Assembly (NCBI GenBank): GCA_903907835.1
Contig: CAIVPQ010000169.1
Span: 1-33,855, forward strand
From: an uncultured Actinomycetes bacterium
Lineage (GTDB): Bacteria; Actinomycetota; Actinomycetes; S36-B12; UBA5976
Direction of reading: 5' to 3'
Length of the DNA stretch: 33,855 bases
Shown piece after piece: positions 24,288-31,457 of the stretch; the first letter of the stretch is position 1, and each line of letters begins with the position of its first letter. The position numbers and the translations under genes were made by a program. The notes below the pieces were generated by a model. That model did not search any database and was not told the DNA's origin. It saw only the letters and a program-made list of their open reading frames with translations.

Positions 24288-24838
24288 TGAGCCGCATTGT
24301 TCATTTCTTTGACAACCCTGAACGCTTTGTTGTTGGCACAGTAGGGATGCCAGGCGACCGAACATTCTTCATTCAAGCAAGACACGGTTCACGAATCATC
24401 AGCGTTGCGCTGGAAAAGGAACAGGTAGCGCTGCTTGCTGAACGCATTGACGAGCTTCTAGATCAAGTAACTGCGACCGAAGGCATCAATACGAGTTTCC
24501 TTGGACCTGCAGATCTGGAGCCGATGGACAATCCAATTGCCGAAGAATTCCGCGTGGGAACTTTGTCTCTTGGTTGGAATAGTTCATCCAAGCAGGTGGT
24601 CATTGAAGCACATGCAGTGACCGAATCTCCTCTTGAAGTACCAGACCTTGAGCAAGACAGTGAAGAGGGTCCCGATGTTGTTCGTGTTCGCATACTCGGT
24701 GTTTATGCCCGAGCGTTTGTCAGTCGTGCATTTGCAGTGATAGGTGCCGGCCGCCCACCGTGTCCACTATGTGAAGAGCCACTCGATCCTCGTGGTCACA
24801 TTTGTGTACGGGCCAACGGATATAGGCGTCGTGGCTAG
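24287..24838 (+). CDS. DUF3090 family protein
   Basis: A 183-residue actinobacterial protein of unknown function (DUF3090/TIGR03847). It begins MSRIVHFFDNPERFVVGTVGMPGDRTFFIQA, with a central beta-rich domain and the C-terminal segment PPCPLCEEPLDPRGHICVRANGYRR, a likely metal site with CxxC and HxC. It is translationally coupled to the histidine phosphatase and converges on the SCO1664 family gene, sharing CTAG as both stop codons. Consistent clustering with mshC suggests a link to mycothiol or cysteine metabolism, but this is inference from neighbourhood only. Confidence 0.88.
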   Translation: MSRIVHFFDNPERFVVGTVGMPGDRTFFIQARHGSRIISVALEKEQVALLAERIDELLDQVTATEGINTSFLGPADLEPMDNPIAEEFRVGTLSLGWNSSSKQVVIEAHAVTESPLEVPDLEQDSEEGPDVVRVRILGVYARAFVSRAFAVIGAGRPPCPLCEEPLDPRGHICVRANGYRRRG

Positions 24839-25575
24839 AAAATCGGCCAAGGCACAGCCGGCCATTGATTGCTTGGTTCTGGAAATACTCCGCTAGATAC
24901 CAAACTTCGCGTTCTTCGTAGCAAAGAATCAATTTCCGCCGCACTAAGAAGTTTCACAAGTTCGCTATCAGAAATCAGTGGCGTAATTCGTGTTAAGTCA
25001 TGAATAAGTGATTCATCAATGGTTGACCCAATCCAGCCCCACAAAACTGTGCGCAACTTAAACTCTTCATTGAAAGTTACGCCATGATCGATAGCAAAGA
25101 TTTCACCATTTTCATCAACCAAGATGTGTCCCGCCTTGCGATCGGCGTTGTTCATGATGGCATCCAAAACTGCTAACTGGGCCAGCCTGGGATCGGGTGA
25201 GTGCGCCAATGTCACTTGCTTTCCTTGCTCATCCAAGCCAGAAAGGATAGTGAACCAATGATCAGGAACCGCATCTAATGAAAAAAGATCCACAAGTCCA
25301 ATGTCCGCCTCGACCCAATTTTGTAAACTACCAAGACCTAGCGGGCCTGTCACAAGTTTCGTTTCAGGTATGAGATTCCAAGCCAAGAGTTGATCCAGCA
25401 CGTAGGCTGCTCGTTCTCGATTGGCAAGCGTCCCAGTTGGGAAATCCCAAAGTTCTTGTTCTCCGGTAACTGGCTTATAAACATATAGGTCAGCACCTGA
25501 GCGGGCCAAGTAAGTGCCATTCGATGCGTGTTCCAATTGACCGACAATTTCCAAATCGATCGTTGAATCGCTCAC
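24835..25575 (-). CDS. SCO1664 family protein (PI3/4-kinase-like fold)
   Basis: A 246-residue protein of the actinobacterial SCO1664 family (TIGR03843). The sequence has kinase-like features: LYVYKPVTGE in the position of the nucleotide-binding Lys strand, then DAIMNNADRKAGHIL (a DxxxxNxDRxxxN-like catalytic loop) and IFAIDHGVTF (DFG-like). This resembles the phosphatidylinositol 3-/4-kinase superfamily, so ATP-dependent phosphorylation of an unknown substrate is plausible. The GTG start overlaps the mshC stop by 4 nt (GTGA), so it is translated with the mycothiol ligase. It converges on DUF3090. Confidence 0.82.
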   Translation of the reverse strand: MSDSTIDLEIVGQLEHASNGTYLARSGADLYVYKPVTGEQELWDFPTGTLANRERAAYVLDQLLAWNLIPETKLVTGPLGLGSLQNWVEADIGLVDLFSLDAVPDHWFTILSGLDEQGKQVTLAHSPDPRLAQLAVLDAIMNNADRKAGHILVDENGEIFAIDHGVTFNEEFKLRTVLWGWIGSTIDESLIHDLTRITPLISDSELVKLLSAAEIDSLLRRTRSLVSSGVFPEPSNQWPAVPWPIF

Positions 25576-26789
25576 ACAATCCCCAAAAGCGAATCCACCA
25601 AGACACTCATGTATCTAGACGATCGTGTATCGCCACCTTGACCAACCAAAGTCTCACGGGCCCAATTATCAACTAGTTGCAAAGCCTGTGGCGTGTCAAT
25701 GTCGTTACTTAATGCAGCCACAACAGCGTCACTCACAGATGCTGCAGCTAAGGGACACGCAAACGCATCACGCCACAACTTCAACCGAGCTTGGGCATTA
25801 ACCAAATCTTGTTCAAACCATTCCCAGTCGCTGCGATAGTGATGAGCAAGAATAGCCAGACGAATAGCCATCGGATCAACACCTTTTTGGATGAGACTGG
25901 AAACAAAAACTAGGTTTCCTAGAGACTTACTCATTTTCTGACCCTGAAGGGAGACCATGCCTGTGTGCACAAATGTGCTCGCAAATGGGTAGTTACCAGT
26001 TGCTGCCTCCGCATGGGCAGCACTCATTTCATGGTGTGGGAACTTAAGATCGCTACCGCCACCTTGAATGTCAATCTTTTCGCCAAGGTATTCCAAGGCA
26101 ATCGCCGCACATTCAATGTGCCAACCTGGTCGCCCGGGACCAAAGTCAGAGGGCCAAGATGGGTCATTGGGACGTTCTCCACGCCAAAGTAAAGCGTCTA
26201 GGGGACTCCTCTTGCCGATCCGGTCTGGATCCCCTCCACGCTCACCGAATATCTCAACCATCTGGTGTCGAGTTAGGTGACCTACGGTCCCGCTGGTTCT
26301 GGAATATGCATTGTCGAAGTACAAATCTCCGCCCAATTCATAGCATGCTCCAGTTTCTTGGATGTCGTGAATTCTTTTGATCACCAGCGGAATGGACTCG
26401 ACGGCGCCGATGAAGTAATCGGGTGGGATGACCCTGAGTGCTTGCATATCACCGCGAAAGAGATCTGTTTGTTCGAGTGCGATGTCTCGCCAATCTCGCC
26501 CTGTTGCCTGTGCGCGTTCGATAAGTGGATCGTCAACGTCGGTGACGTTCTGTGCGTAGCGAACCTCGGCACCACTATTGCGCCAAACGCGAATTAGCGT
26601 ATCGAAGGCAACATAGGTCGCAGCATGTCCGATATGCGTAGCATCGTAGGGGGTTATTCCACACACATAAATGGTTACTTCACGCCCAGTAGGCAAAGTA
26701 GTCAAACCCTGTGAGACAGAATCAAAAACTCTGGGTACAGGTGAGGGCGTGGCGATGCTGGGAACTTCCACATTTTGCCATGCCTGCAT
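25572..26789 (-). CDS. mshC: mycothiol ligase MshC (cysteine:GlcN-Ins ligase)
   Basis: ATP-dependent ligation of L-cysteine to glucosaminyl-inositol, the penultimate step of mycothiol synthesis. It is 405 residues and clearly CysRS-derived: YVCGITPYDATHIGHAATY holds the zinc Cys and HIGH motif, WHIECAAIALEYLG and FPHHEMSAAHAE supply zinc ligands, and KMSKSLGN is the KMSKS loop. It lacks the tRNA anticodon-binding domain, as expected for MshC rather than CysRS. The N-terminus MQAWQNVEVPSI is MshC-like. TAGACT lies 6 nt before the ATG. Its presence implies the organism makes mycothiol; the mshA, B and D genes are not in the window. Confidence 0.94.
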   Translation of the reverse strand: MQAWQNVEVPSIATPSPVPRVFDSVSQGLTTLPTGREVTIYVCGITPYDATHIGHAATYVAFDTLIRVWRNSGAEVRYAQNVTDVDDPLIERAQATGRDWRDIALEQTDLFRGDMQALRVIPPDYFIGAVESIPLVIKRIHDIQETGACYELGGDLYFDNAYSRTSGTVGHLTRHQMVEIFGERGGDPDRIGKRSPLDALLWRGERPNDPSWPSDFGPGRPGWHIECAAIALEYLGEKIDIQGGGSDLKFPHHEMSAAHAEAATGNYPFASTFVHTGMVSLQGQKMSKSLGNLVFVSSLIQKGVDPMAIRLAILAHHYRSDWEWFEQDLVNAQARLKLWRDAFACPLAAASVSDAVVAALSNDIDTPQALQLVDNWARETLVGQGGDTRSSRYMSVLVDSLLGIV

Positions 26790-26795
26790 TACAAC

Positions 26796-26801
26796 AGTCT
26801 A
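26796..26801 (-). promoter_or_regulatory. TAGACT -10 box, leaderless mshC
   Basis: TAGACT, GTTGTA, ATG on the minus strand in the 51-bp gap after gnd, so mshC has its own promoter despite following gnd. Confidence 0.5.
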
Positions 26802-26840
26802 AGGTCGCAATCTGGCTTTTGCGAGATGGCCAAGCGACTT

Positions 26841-27887
26841 CTAGTCCTTCTTCTCGTGGTGCCCGCCAAACTGCTTGCGCATGGCGGAAAGGACTTTGTT
26901 AGCAAATATGGATTTATCTCTTGATTCAAATCTGGAAAATACAGCGGCCGTTAATACAGGCGCTGGGACACCCTCTTCAATCGCGGCGATGGCCGTCCAT
27001 CGACCTTCACCTGAATCCGAAACTCGCCCAGAGAATTCTTCTAATTCTGGAGATTCATGCAGTGAGATAGCAGTCAGGTCAAGTAACCAGGAAGCAACAA
27101 CGCTGCCGCGTCTCCATAGTTCAGTAATGGCCCCAATATCGAACTGATACTGGTAATGCTCAGGATTGGCTAGTGGTGCTGTCTCGGCATCAGCTGTGCG
27201 AGGCTTAAGGCCCTCGTCCGCAGATTTTAGAATGTTCAAACCTTCTGCGTAGGCTGCCATCAGCCCATACTCAATGCCGTTGTGAACCATTTTCACAAAG
27301 TGACCAGCACCAGAGGGACCGCAATGCAGCCATCCTTTTTCTTCGTTGGATATTTCGCCAGTTCGCCCGGGTGAGCGAGGTGCGGTTTCAAGCCCAGGGG
27401 ATACCGCATTCCAAACTGGAGTCAGAAAATCGACCGCATTTGTATCGCCACCAATCATTAAGCAATAGCCTCGCTCCAATCCCCAAACACCACCGCTGGT
27501 ACCAACATCAAGAAAATGAATTCCCTTCTTTATCGCAGCAGCGCTATGGGAAAGGTCATCTCGGTAATAGGAATTTCCACCATCGATAATGATGTCGTCG
27601 GCCTCTAAAGTTTCAAGCAGTTCACTCACCACAGATTCGGTGATGCCCCCGGCAGGGACCATGACCCAGACTGCTCTTGGTCCGGGAAGTAATCTCGCAA
27701 AATCTGCAATTGATCCGGCTGCTGTGAGTAGTTCTGGATTTTCTGCCGCCAAGTTGTCCGCAACGTTATTGTCCACATCAAAGACCACGACATGTATCCC
27801 GGCACGTGAAATTCTGCGGGCTAGATTAGCGCCCATGCGGCCCAGCCCAATCATTCCGATGTGTGTGATGCTATCTACGTTGCTCAT
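26841..27887 (-). CDS. gnd: 6-phosphogluconate dehydrogenase, short (GndA-type) form
   Basis: Oxidative decarboxylation of 6-phosphogluconate to ribulose 5-phosphate in the pentose phosphate pathway. At 348 residues it is the short form, not the ~470-residue classical dimer. It has the Rossmann motif IGLGRMGANLARR, the substrate motifs DGGNSYYRDD and GTSGGVWGLERG, and the catalytic GAGHFVKMVHNGIEYG (Lys at about 197). FDVDNN after the second strand has an acidic residue where NADP-enzymes carry a basic NRT-type motif, suggesting NAD+ use (inference). GGAG precedes the ATG. It is divergent from pgi. Confidence 0.92.
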   Translation of the reverse strand: MSNVDSITHIGMIGLGRMGANLARRISRAGIHVVVFDVDNNVADNLAAENPELLTAAGSIADFARLLPGPRAVWVMVPAGGITESVVSELLETLEADDIIIDGGNSYYRDDLSHSAAAIKKGIHFLDVGTSGGVWGLERGYCLMIGGDTNAVDFLTPVWNAVSPGLETAPRSPGRTGEISNEEKGWLHCGPSGAGHFVKMVHNGIEYGLMAAYAEGLNILKSADEGLKPRTADAETAPLANPEHYQYQFDIGAITELWRRGSVVASWLLDLTAISLHESPELEEFSGRVSDSGEGRWTAIAAIEEGVPAPVLTAAVFSRFESRDKSIFANKVLSAMRKQFGGHHEKKD

Positions 27888-27956
27888 TGTTTCTCCAAAA
27901 CTGGCCGTCCGTTACGCTTAAGCATATCGCCTGACCTGAAAGGTACTGCAGACCCT

Positions 27957-29597
27957 ATGACCATTGTTGGTAATCCAGTGACTGAAAGCACAAATTGGGG
28001 AACGCTTTGCGACCTCGCTATCACAGTAGGCGAAAGCCACATTCGTGATCTATTTGTCGCAGATCCAAAGCGGGCTAAGACCCTTTGTTTCTCTGCAAAT
28101 GGAGTTTCAGTTGATTTCAGTCGGCAAAGAGTCACGCAAGAGGTCATAGATTCCTTATGTGAATTAGCCCGTGAGCGCGAACTTTTATCTGCGCGAGATG
28201 CCATGTTTAGCGGCCAGCACATCAACATCACGGAGGATCGTGCCGTTCTACACACAGCCCTTCGCCTACCAAAGGGTTCGAGCCTAATCGTAGATGGCGT
28301 GGACGTCGTCCCACCGATTCATGAAGTTCTTGAGCGCATGGAAATTCTTGCCAACGATGTTCGAGAAGGCAGGTGGCTGGGATTCACCGGACAGCGCATA
28401 ACTGATGTGGTCAACATCGGAATCGGTGGCTCTGACCTAGGTCCTGTGATGGCTTACGAGGCTTTGCGCCATTTCAGTTCCCGAGATTTGTCATTCCATT
28501 TTGTGAGCAATGTTGATGGAACTGATGTTGCCGAAGTTCTAGCAAAAGTGAATCCTTTGACCACACTTTTCATCGTGGCGAGTAAGACCTTTAGCACCAT
28601 TGAAACAATGATGAATGCAACAAGTGCTCGTGAGGCATTGCTTGCAGTAGTACCTGGCGCAGATGAGTCAGCAGTGGCCAGACATTTTGTCGCAGTTTCT
28701 ACCAGCGCAAGCCGAGTTTCTGATTTTGGGATTGACGTAAACAACATGTTTGGATTTTGGGATTGGGTAGGCGGTCGCTACTCAATGGACTCAAGTATTG
28801 GACTGTCCACCATGATTGCGGTCGGACCGGCGAACTATCGCGAATTGTTAAGCGGATTTCACGCCATGGATGAGCACTTCAAATCAGCTCCCCTTGAAAG
28901 CAACTTACCTGTCCTAATGGGGCTTATTGGTTTGTGGAATCGCTCGCTGCTAAACATCCCAACTGTTGCTGTTCTGCCATATGACCAGTACCTCTTGCGT
29001 TTCCCTGCCTATCTGCAGCAATTGATCATGGAAAGTAATGGCAAGTCAGTTACTCGCACTGGAAAAGATGTCAATACTGAGACAGGGGCAATCTATTGGG
29101 GTGAGCCTGGAACAAATGGTCAACATTCGTTCTATCAACTTTTACACCAGGGGACAGCAACTGTTGCCTGTGATGTGCTTTTGACGGCGAAATCCTTAAA
29201 CCCAATTGGTGAACATCATGATGTCCTAGTATCAAACGCGCTTGCCCAGGCAACAGTTTTGGCTTTTGGTCGCACCCAAGATCAAATACGGGCAGCGAAT
29301 GTACCCGAGCATTTAGTCGCTCATAAAGAGATGCCGGGTAACCGTCCGACAACGCTAATCAGCGTGGATCAGGTAACTCCGTTTATTTTGGGATCGCTGG
29401 TATCCATGTATGAGCATCTCACTTTTGTTCAGGGCATCATCTGGGGAATCAACTCATTTGATCAATGGGGAGTAGAACTCGGCAAGGAACTTGCAACCAA
29501 TATCACGCCATTTTTAACAAATGATGCAGATTTGGGTGCCTTCGATGCCGCGACAGCTGAATCAATCATTTGGTACCGAGCAAACCGATCAAATTAA
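27957..29597 (+). CDS. pgi: glucose-6-phosphate isomerase
   Basis: Interconverts glucose 6-phosphate and fructose 6-phosphate. Signature motifs are present: VVNIGIGGSDLGP, DWVGGRYSMDSSIG (PGI signature 1), GKDVNTETGAIYWGEPGTNGQHSFYQLLHQG and GVELGKELA (signature 2 region). I set the start at ATG 27957 (546 residues, normal length), since the ORF-track extension to 27861 runs into gnd and is not family-like. No well-spaced ribosome-binding site is seen (GAAAGG is 13 nt upstream); TACGCT at 27913 may be a -10. The stop overlaps the PAC2 gene stop in TTAA. Confidence 0.95.
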   Translation: MTIVGNPVTESTNWGTLCDLAITVGESHIRDLFVADPKRAKTLCFSANGVSVDFSRQRVTQEVIDSLCELARERELLSARDAMFSGQHINITEDRAVLHTALRLPKGSSLIVDGVDVVPPIHEVLERMEILANDVREGRWLGFTGQRITDVVNIGIGGSDLGPVMAYEALRHFSSRDLSFHFVSNVDGTDVAEVLAKVNPLTTLFIVASKTFSTIETMMNATSAREALLAVVPGADESAVARHFVAVSTSASRVSDFGIDVNNMFGFWDWVGGRYSMDSSIGLSTMIAVGPANYRELLSGFHAMDEHFKSAPLESNLPVLMGLIGLWNRSLLNIPTVAVLPYDQYLLRFPAYLQQLIMESNGKSVTRTGKDVNTETGAIYWGEPGTNGQHSFYQLLHQGTATVACDVLLTAKSLNPIGEHHDVLVSNALAQATVLAFGRTQDQIRAANVPEHLVAHKEMPGNRPTTLISVDQVTPFILGSLVSMYEHLTFVQGIIWGINSFDQWGVELGKELATNITPFLTNDADLGAFDAATAESIIWYRANRSN

Positions 29598-30436
29598 CTT
29601 TCGCGTCGACGCAAGTAGCGTTCGAACTCCTTAGCGATGGCTTCACCAGAAGCTTCAGGTAGTTCAGCGGTATCTTGCGATTCTTCTAGATTGCGCACAT
29701 ATTCGGCAATGTCATCGTCATCTTTAGTCAGTTCTTCAACGCCCGTTTGCCATGCTCGAGATTCTTCTAAGAGATCTGCGACCGGGATGCTTGTGTTTAA
29801 CACATCTTCTAATCCACGAATTAGCGCGAGTGTGCCTTTAGGGCAAGGTGGATTAGCGACATAATGCGGAATTGCCGCCCAAAGGGAAATGCCACTAATT
29901 CCTACCGCATCACACTCTGCTTGCAAAATACCCAAAATGCCAGTCGGACCCTCGTACTTAGAGGATTCAAAGCCAGTCACTTCCTGCAAATTTGGATCTG
30001 AAGTTGTGCCATTGATGGGTATAGGGCGTGTGTGAGGAACATCAGCAAGCATTGCACCAAGACCGATAATTACAGTGTCATGATCGGTCGGGATAACTTT
30101 CATAACCTCAGCGCAAAATTGCTTCCAACGCTTACTTGGCTCCATACCTTGAATCAGATAGATTTCTGAATCTGGCAGGGTGGAAGAACTCGTTTTGTAA
30201 ACCGAGGTACCTGGCCAGATAATTTCTCGTTCACCGTTTAGGCCAATGGCCGCTTCCGGCCTACTGAATTGATAGTCGTAGTAATTGTCGGGTGAAATCT
30301 CAAAAATCTCTTCGCAGTCCCAAACTTCAAGGAGATGCTCAATTGTGTCCGTGGCAGTTTCCCCAGCATCACTCCAACCACCAAACGCAGCTATGACGAT
30401 AGTTGTCTTTAGTGGAAACCTCTGTGATGCAGTCAC
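29594..30436 (-). CDS. PAC2 family protein
   Basis: A 280-residue member of the PAC2 (proteasome assembly chaperone 2, formerly DUF75) family, whose actinobacterial members have unknown function. Typical features are IVIAAFGGWSDAGETATDTIEHL near the N-terminus, the Rossmann-like core with IIGLGAMLADVPHTRPIPINGTT, GPTGILGILQAECDAVGISGISLWAAIPHYVA, and a charged, Glu-rich C-terminal helix (DIAEYVRNLEESQDTAELPEASGEAIAKEFERYL). The GTG start has AAGGGG upstream. It is divergent from trmI-arc-dop; this neighbourhood is conserved in Actinobacteria and hints at a role near pupylation, without proof. Confidence 0.88.
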   Translation of the reverse strand: MTASQRFPLKTTIVIAAFGGWSDAGETATDTIEHLLEVWDCEEIFEISPDNYYDYQFSRPEAAIGLNGEREIIWPGTSVYKTSSSTLPDSEIYLIQGMEPSKRWKQFCAEVMKVIPTDHDTVIIGLGAMLADVPHTRPIPINGTTSDPNLQEVTGFESSKYEGPTGILGILQAECDAVGISGISLWAAIPHYVANPPCPKGTLALIRGLEDVLNTSIPVADLLEESRAWQTGVEELTKDDDDIAEYVRNLEESQDTAELPEASGEAIAKEFERYLRRRES

Positions 30437-30484
30437 GCATTACCCCTTGGTCAGTTGTTGTTTCAAGTTTACTTCCCTTGAGTC

Positions 30485-30502
30485 GTAAGTGATGCTACTT
30501 AC
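30485..30502. repeat. inverted repeat in PAC2/trmI divergent region
   Basis: GTAAGT-6 nt-ACTTAC, both arms perfect, in the middle of the 121-bp gap between the divergent PAC2 and trmI starts. It could be an operator acting on one or both promoters. With only 6-bp arms chance is possible. TTGACC at 30512 may be a -35 for trmI. Confidence 0.3.
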
Positions 30503-30557
30503 CTGACAGAATTGACCTAAGCGCAGATAAAAATTTCTGTTCGGTCTAAGGAGCGTT

Positions 30558-31457
30558 ATGTCTAACACGGTTAATCCAGCTAACTTCCAGGTGGGTGACC
30601 GCGTTCAACTAACTGACGTAAAAGCAAGGCATCACACTATTGTTTTGGAGGCTGGTCGTCAGTTCCATACGAACCACGGCGCCATCGAACATGACGATCT
30701 AATTGGTTCGCCTGAAGGCTCAACAGTCACATCCACCGCCAAAATGGTGTACTTAGCGCTTCGCCCACTTTTGATGGACTTTGTTCTGTCTATGCCTCGC
30801 GGGGCCGCGGTTGTATATCCAAAGGATGCGGCTGCGATTGTTGGTTTTGCTGATATTTTTCCGGGCGCCATAGTCGTTGAAGCCGGCGTGGGATCTGGAG
30901 CGCTTTCTTGTTCACTACTTCGGGCAATCGGCGCCAATGGGCATCTTTATAGTTATGAACGTCGTGAGGATTTTGCCAAGATAGCCGAGAAGAATGCAAC
31001 AAATTTCTTTCGCGCTCGACCAGAGAACTGGACAGTTACCCTTGGCGATCTTCAAACAGAGGTGCTTGAACTTGAAACAGGAAGCGTGGACCGAGTAGTC
31101 CTTGACATGTTGGCTCCGTGGGAGTGTGTTCCCGCTATTGCTCAAGTCTTGCGACCTGGTGGTGTTGCCATTTTTTATGTAGCAACGACAACGCAAATGT
31201 CTCGAATTGTAGAAGAATTGCGAAGTGATAAGCGTTGGACAGATCCACAAGCTCAAGAATTGATTCAACGCCCTTGGCATGTTGAAGGTCTTGCGGTGCG
31301 ACCAAACCACAGAATGCAGGGTCATACGGGCTTTTTGGTTACGGCAAGACGGCTTGCAGATGGCACAGTTTTGCCGCCTAGAAGAATTCGCCCAGCAAAG
31401 GGTGCCATTGAAGGCATCGAAGAGTTAGGGTCGCAGAAAGAAAAGGAGTCAGAGTGA
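30558..31457 (+). CDS. trmI: tRNA (adenine-58-N1)-methyltransferase TrmI
   Basis: SAM-dependent enzyme that makes m1A58 in the T-loop of tRNAs, working as a tetramer. The 299-residue protein has an N-terminal beta domain ([31 protein letters not shown]), the SAM-binding [16 protein letters not shown] (about 106-121), YERREDF and the catalytic-site VLDMLAPWE (about 181-189), plus [11 protein letters not shown] at the end. AAGGAG precedes the ATG at good spacing, so unlike many genes here it has a normal leader. The stop overlaps the arc GTG by 4 nt. It is equivalent to Rv2118c, upstream of mpa. Confidence 0.94.
   Translation: MSNTVNPANFQVGDRVQLTDVKARHHTIVLEAGRQFHTNHGAIEHDDLIGSPEGSTVTSTAKMVYLALRPLLMDFVLSMPRGAAVVYPKDAAAIVGFADIFPGAIVVEAGVGSGALSCSLLRAIGANGHLYSYERREDFAKIAEKNATNFFRARPENWTVTLGDLQTEVLELETGSVDRVVLDMLAPWECVPAIAQVLRPGGVAIFYVATTTQMSRIVEELRSDKRWTDPQAQELIQRPWHVEGLAVRPNHRMQGHTGFLVTARRLADGTVLPPRRIRPAKGAIEGIEELGSQKEKESE

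Noticed and set aside
25572-26789. Cysteinyl-tRNA synthetase as the identity of the HIGH/KMSKS protein
   Set aside because: At 405 residues it lacks the anticodon-binding domain, and its N-terminus and neighbours match MshC.
27861-27956. N-terminal extension of pgi in the ORF track
   Set aside because: It runs into the divergent gnd start and adds 32 non-conserved residues; ATG 27957 gives a normal-length Pgi.
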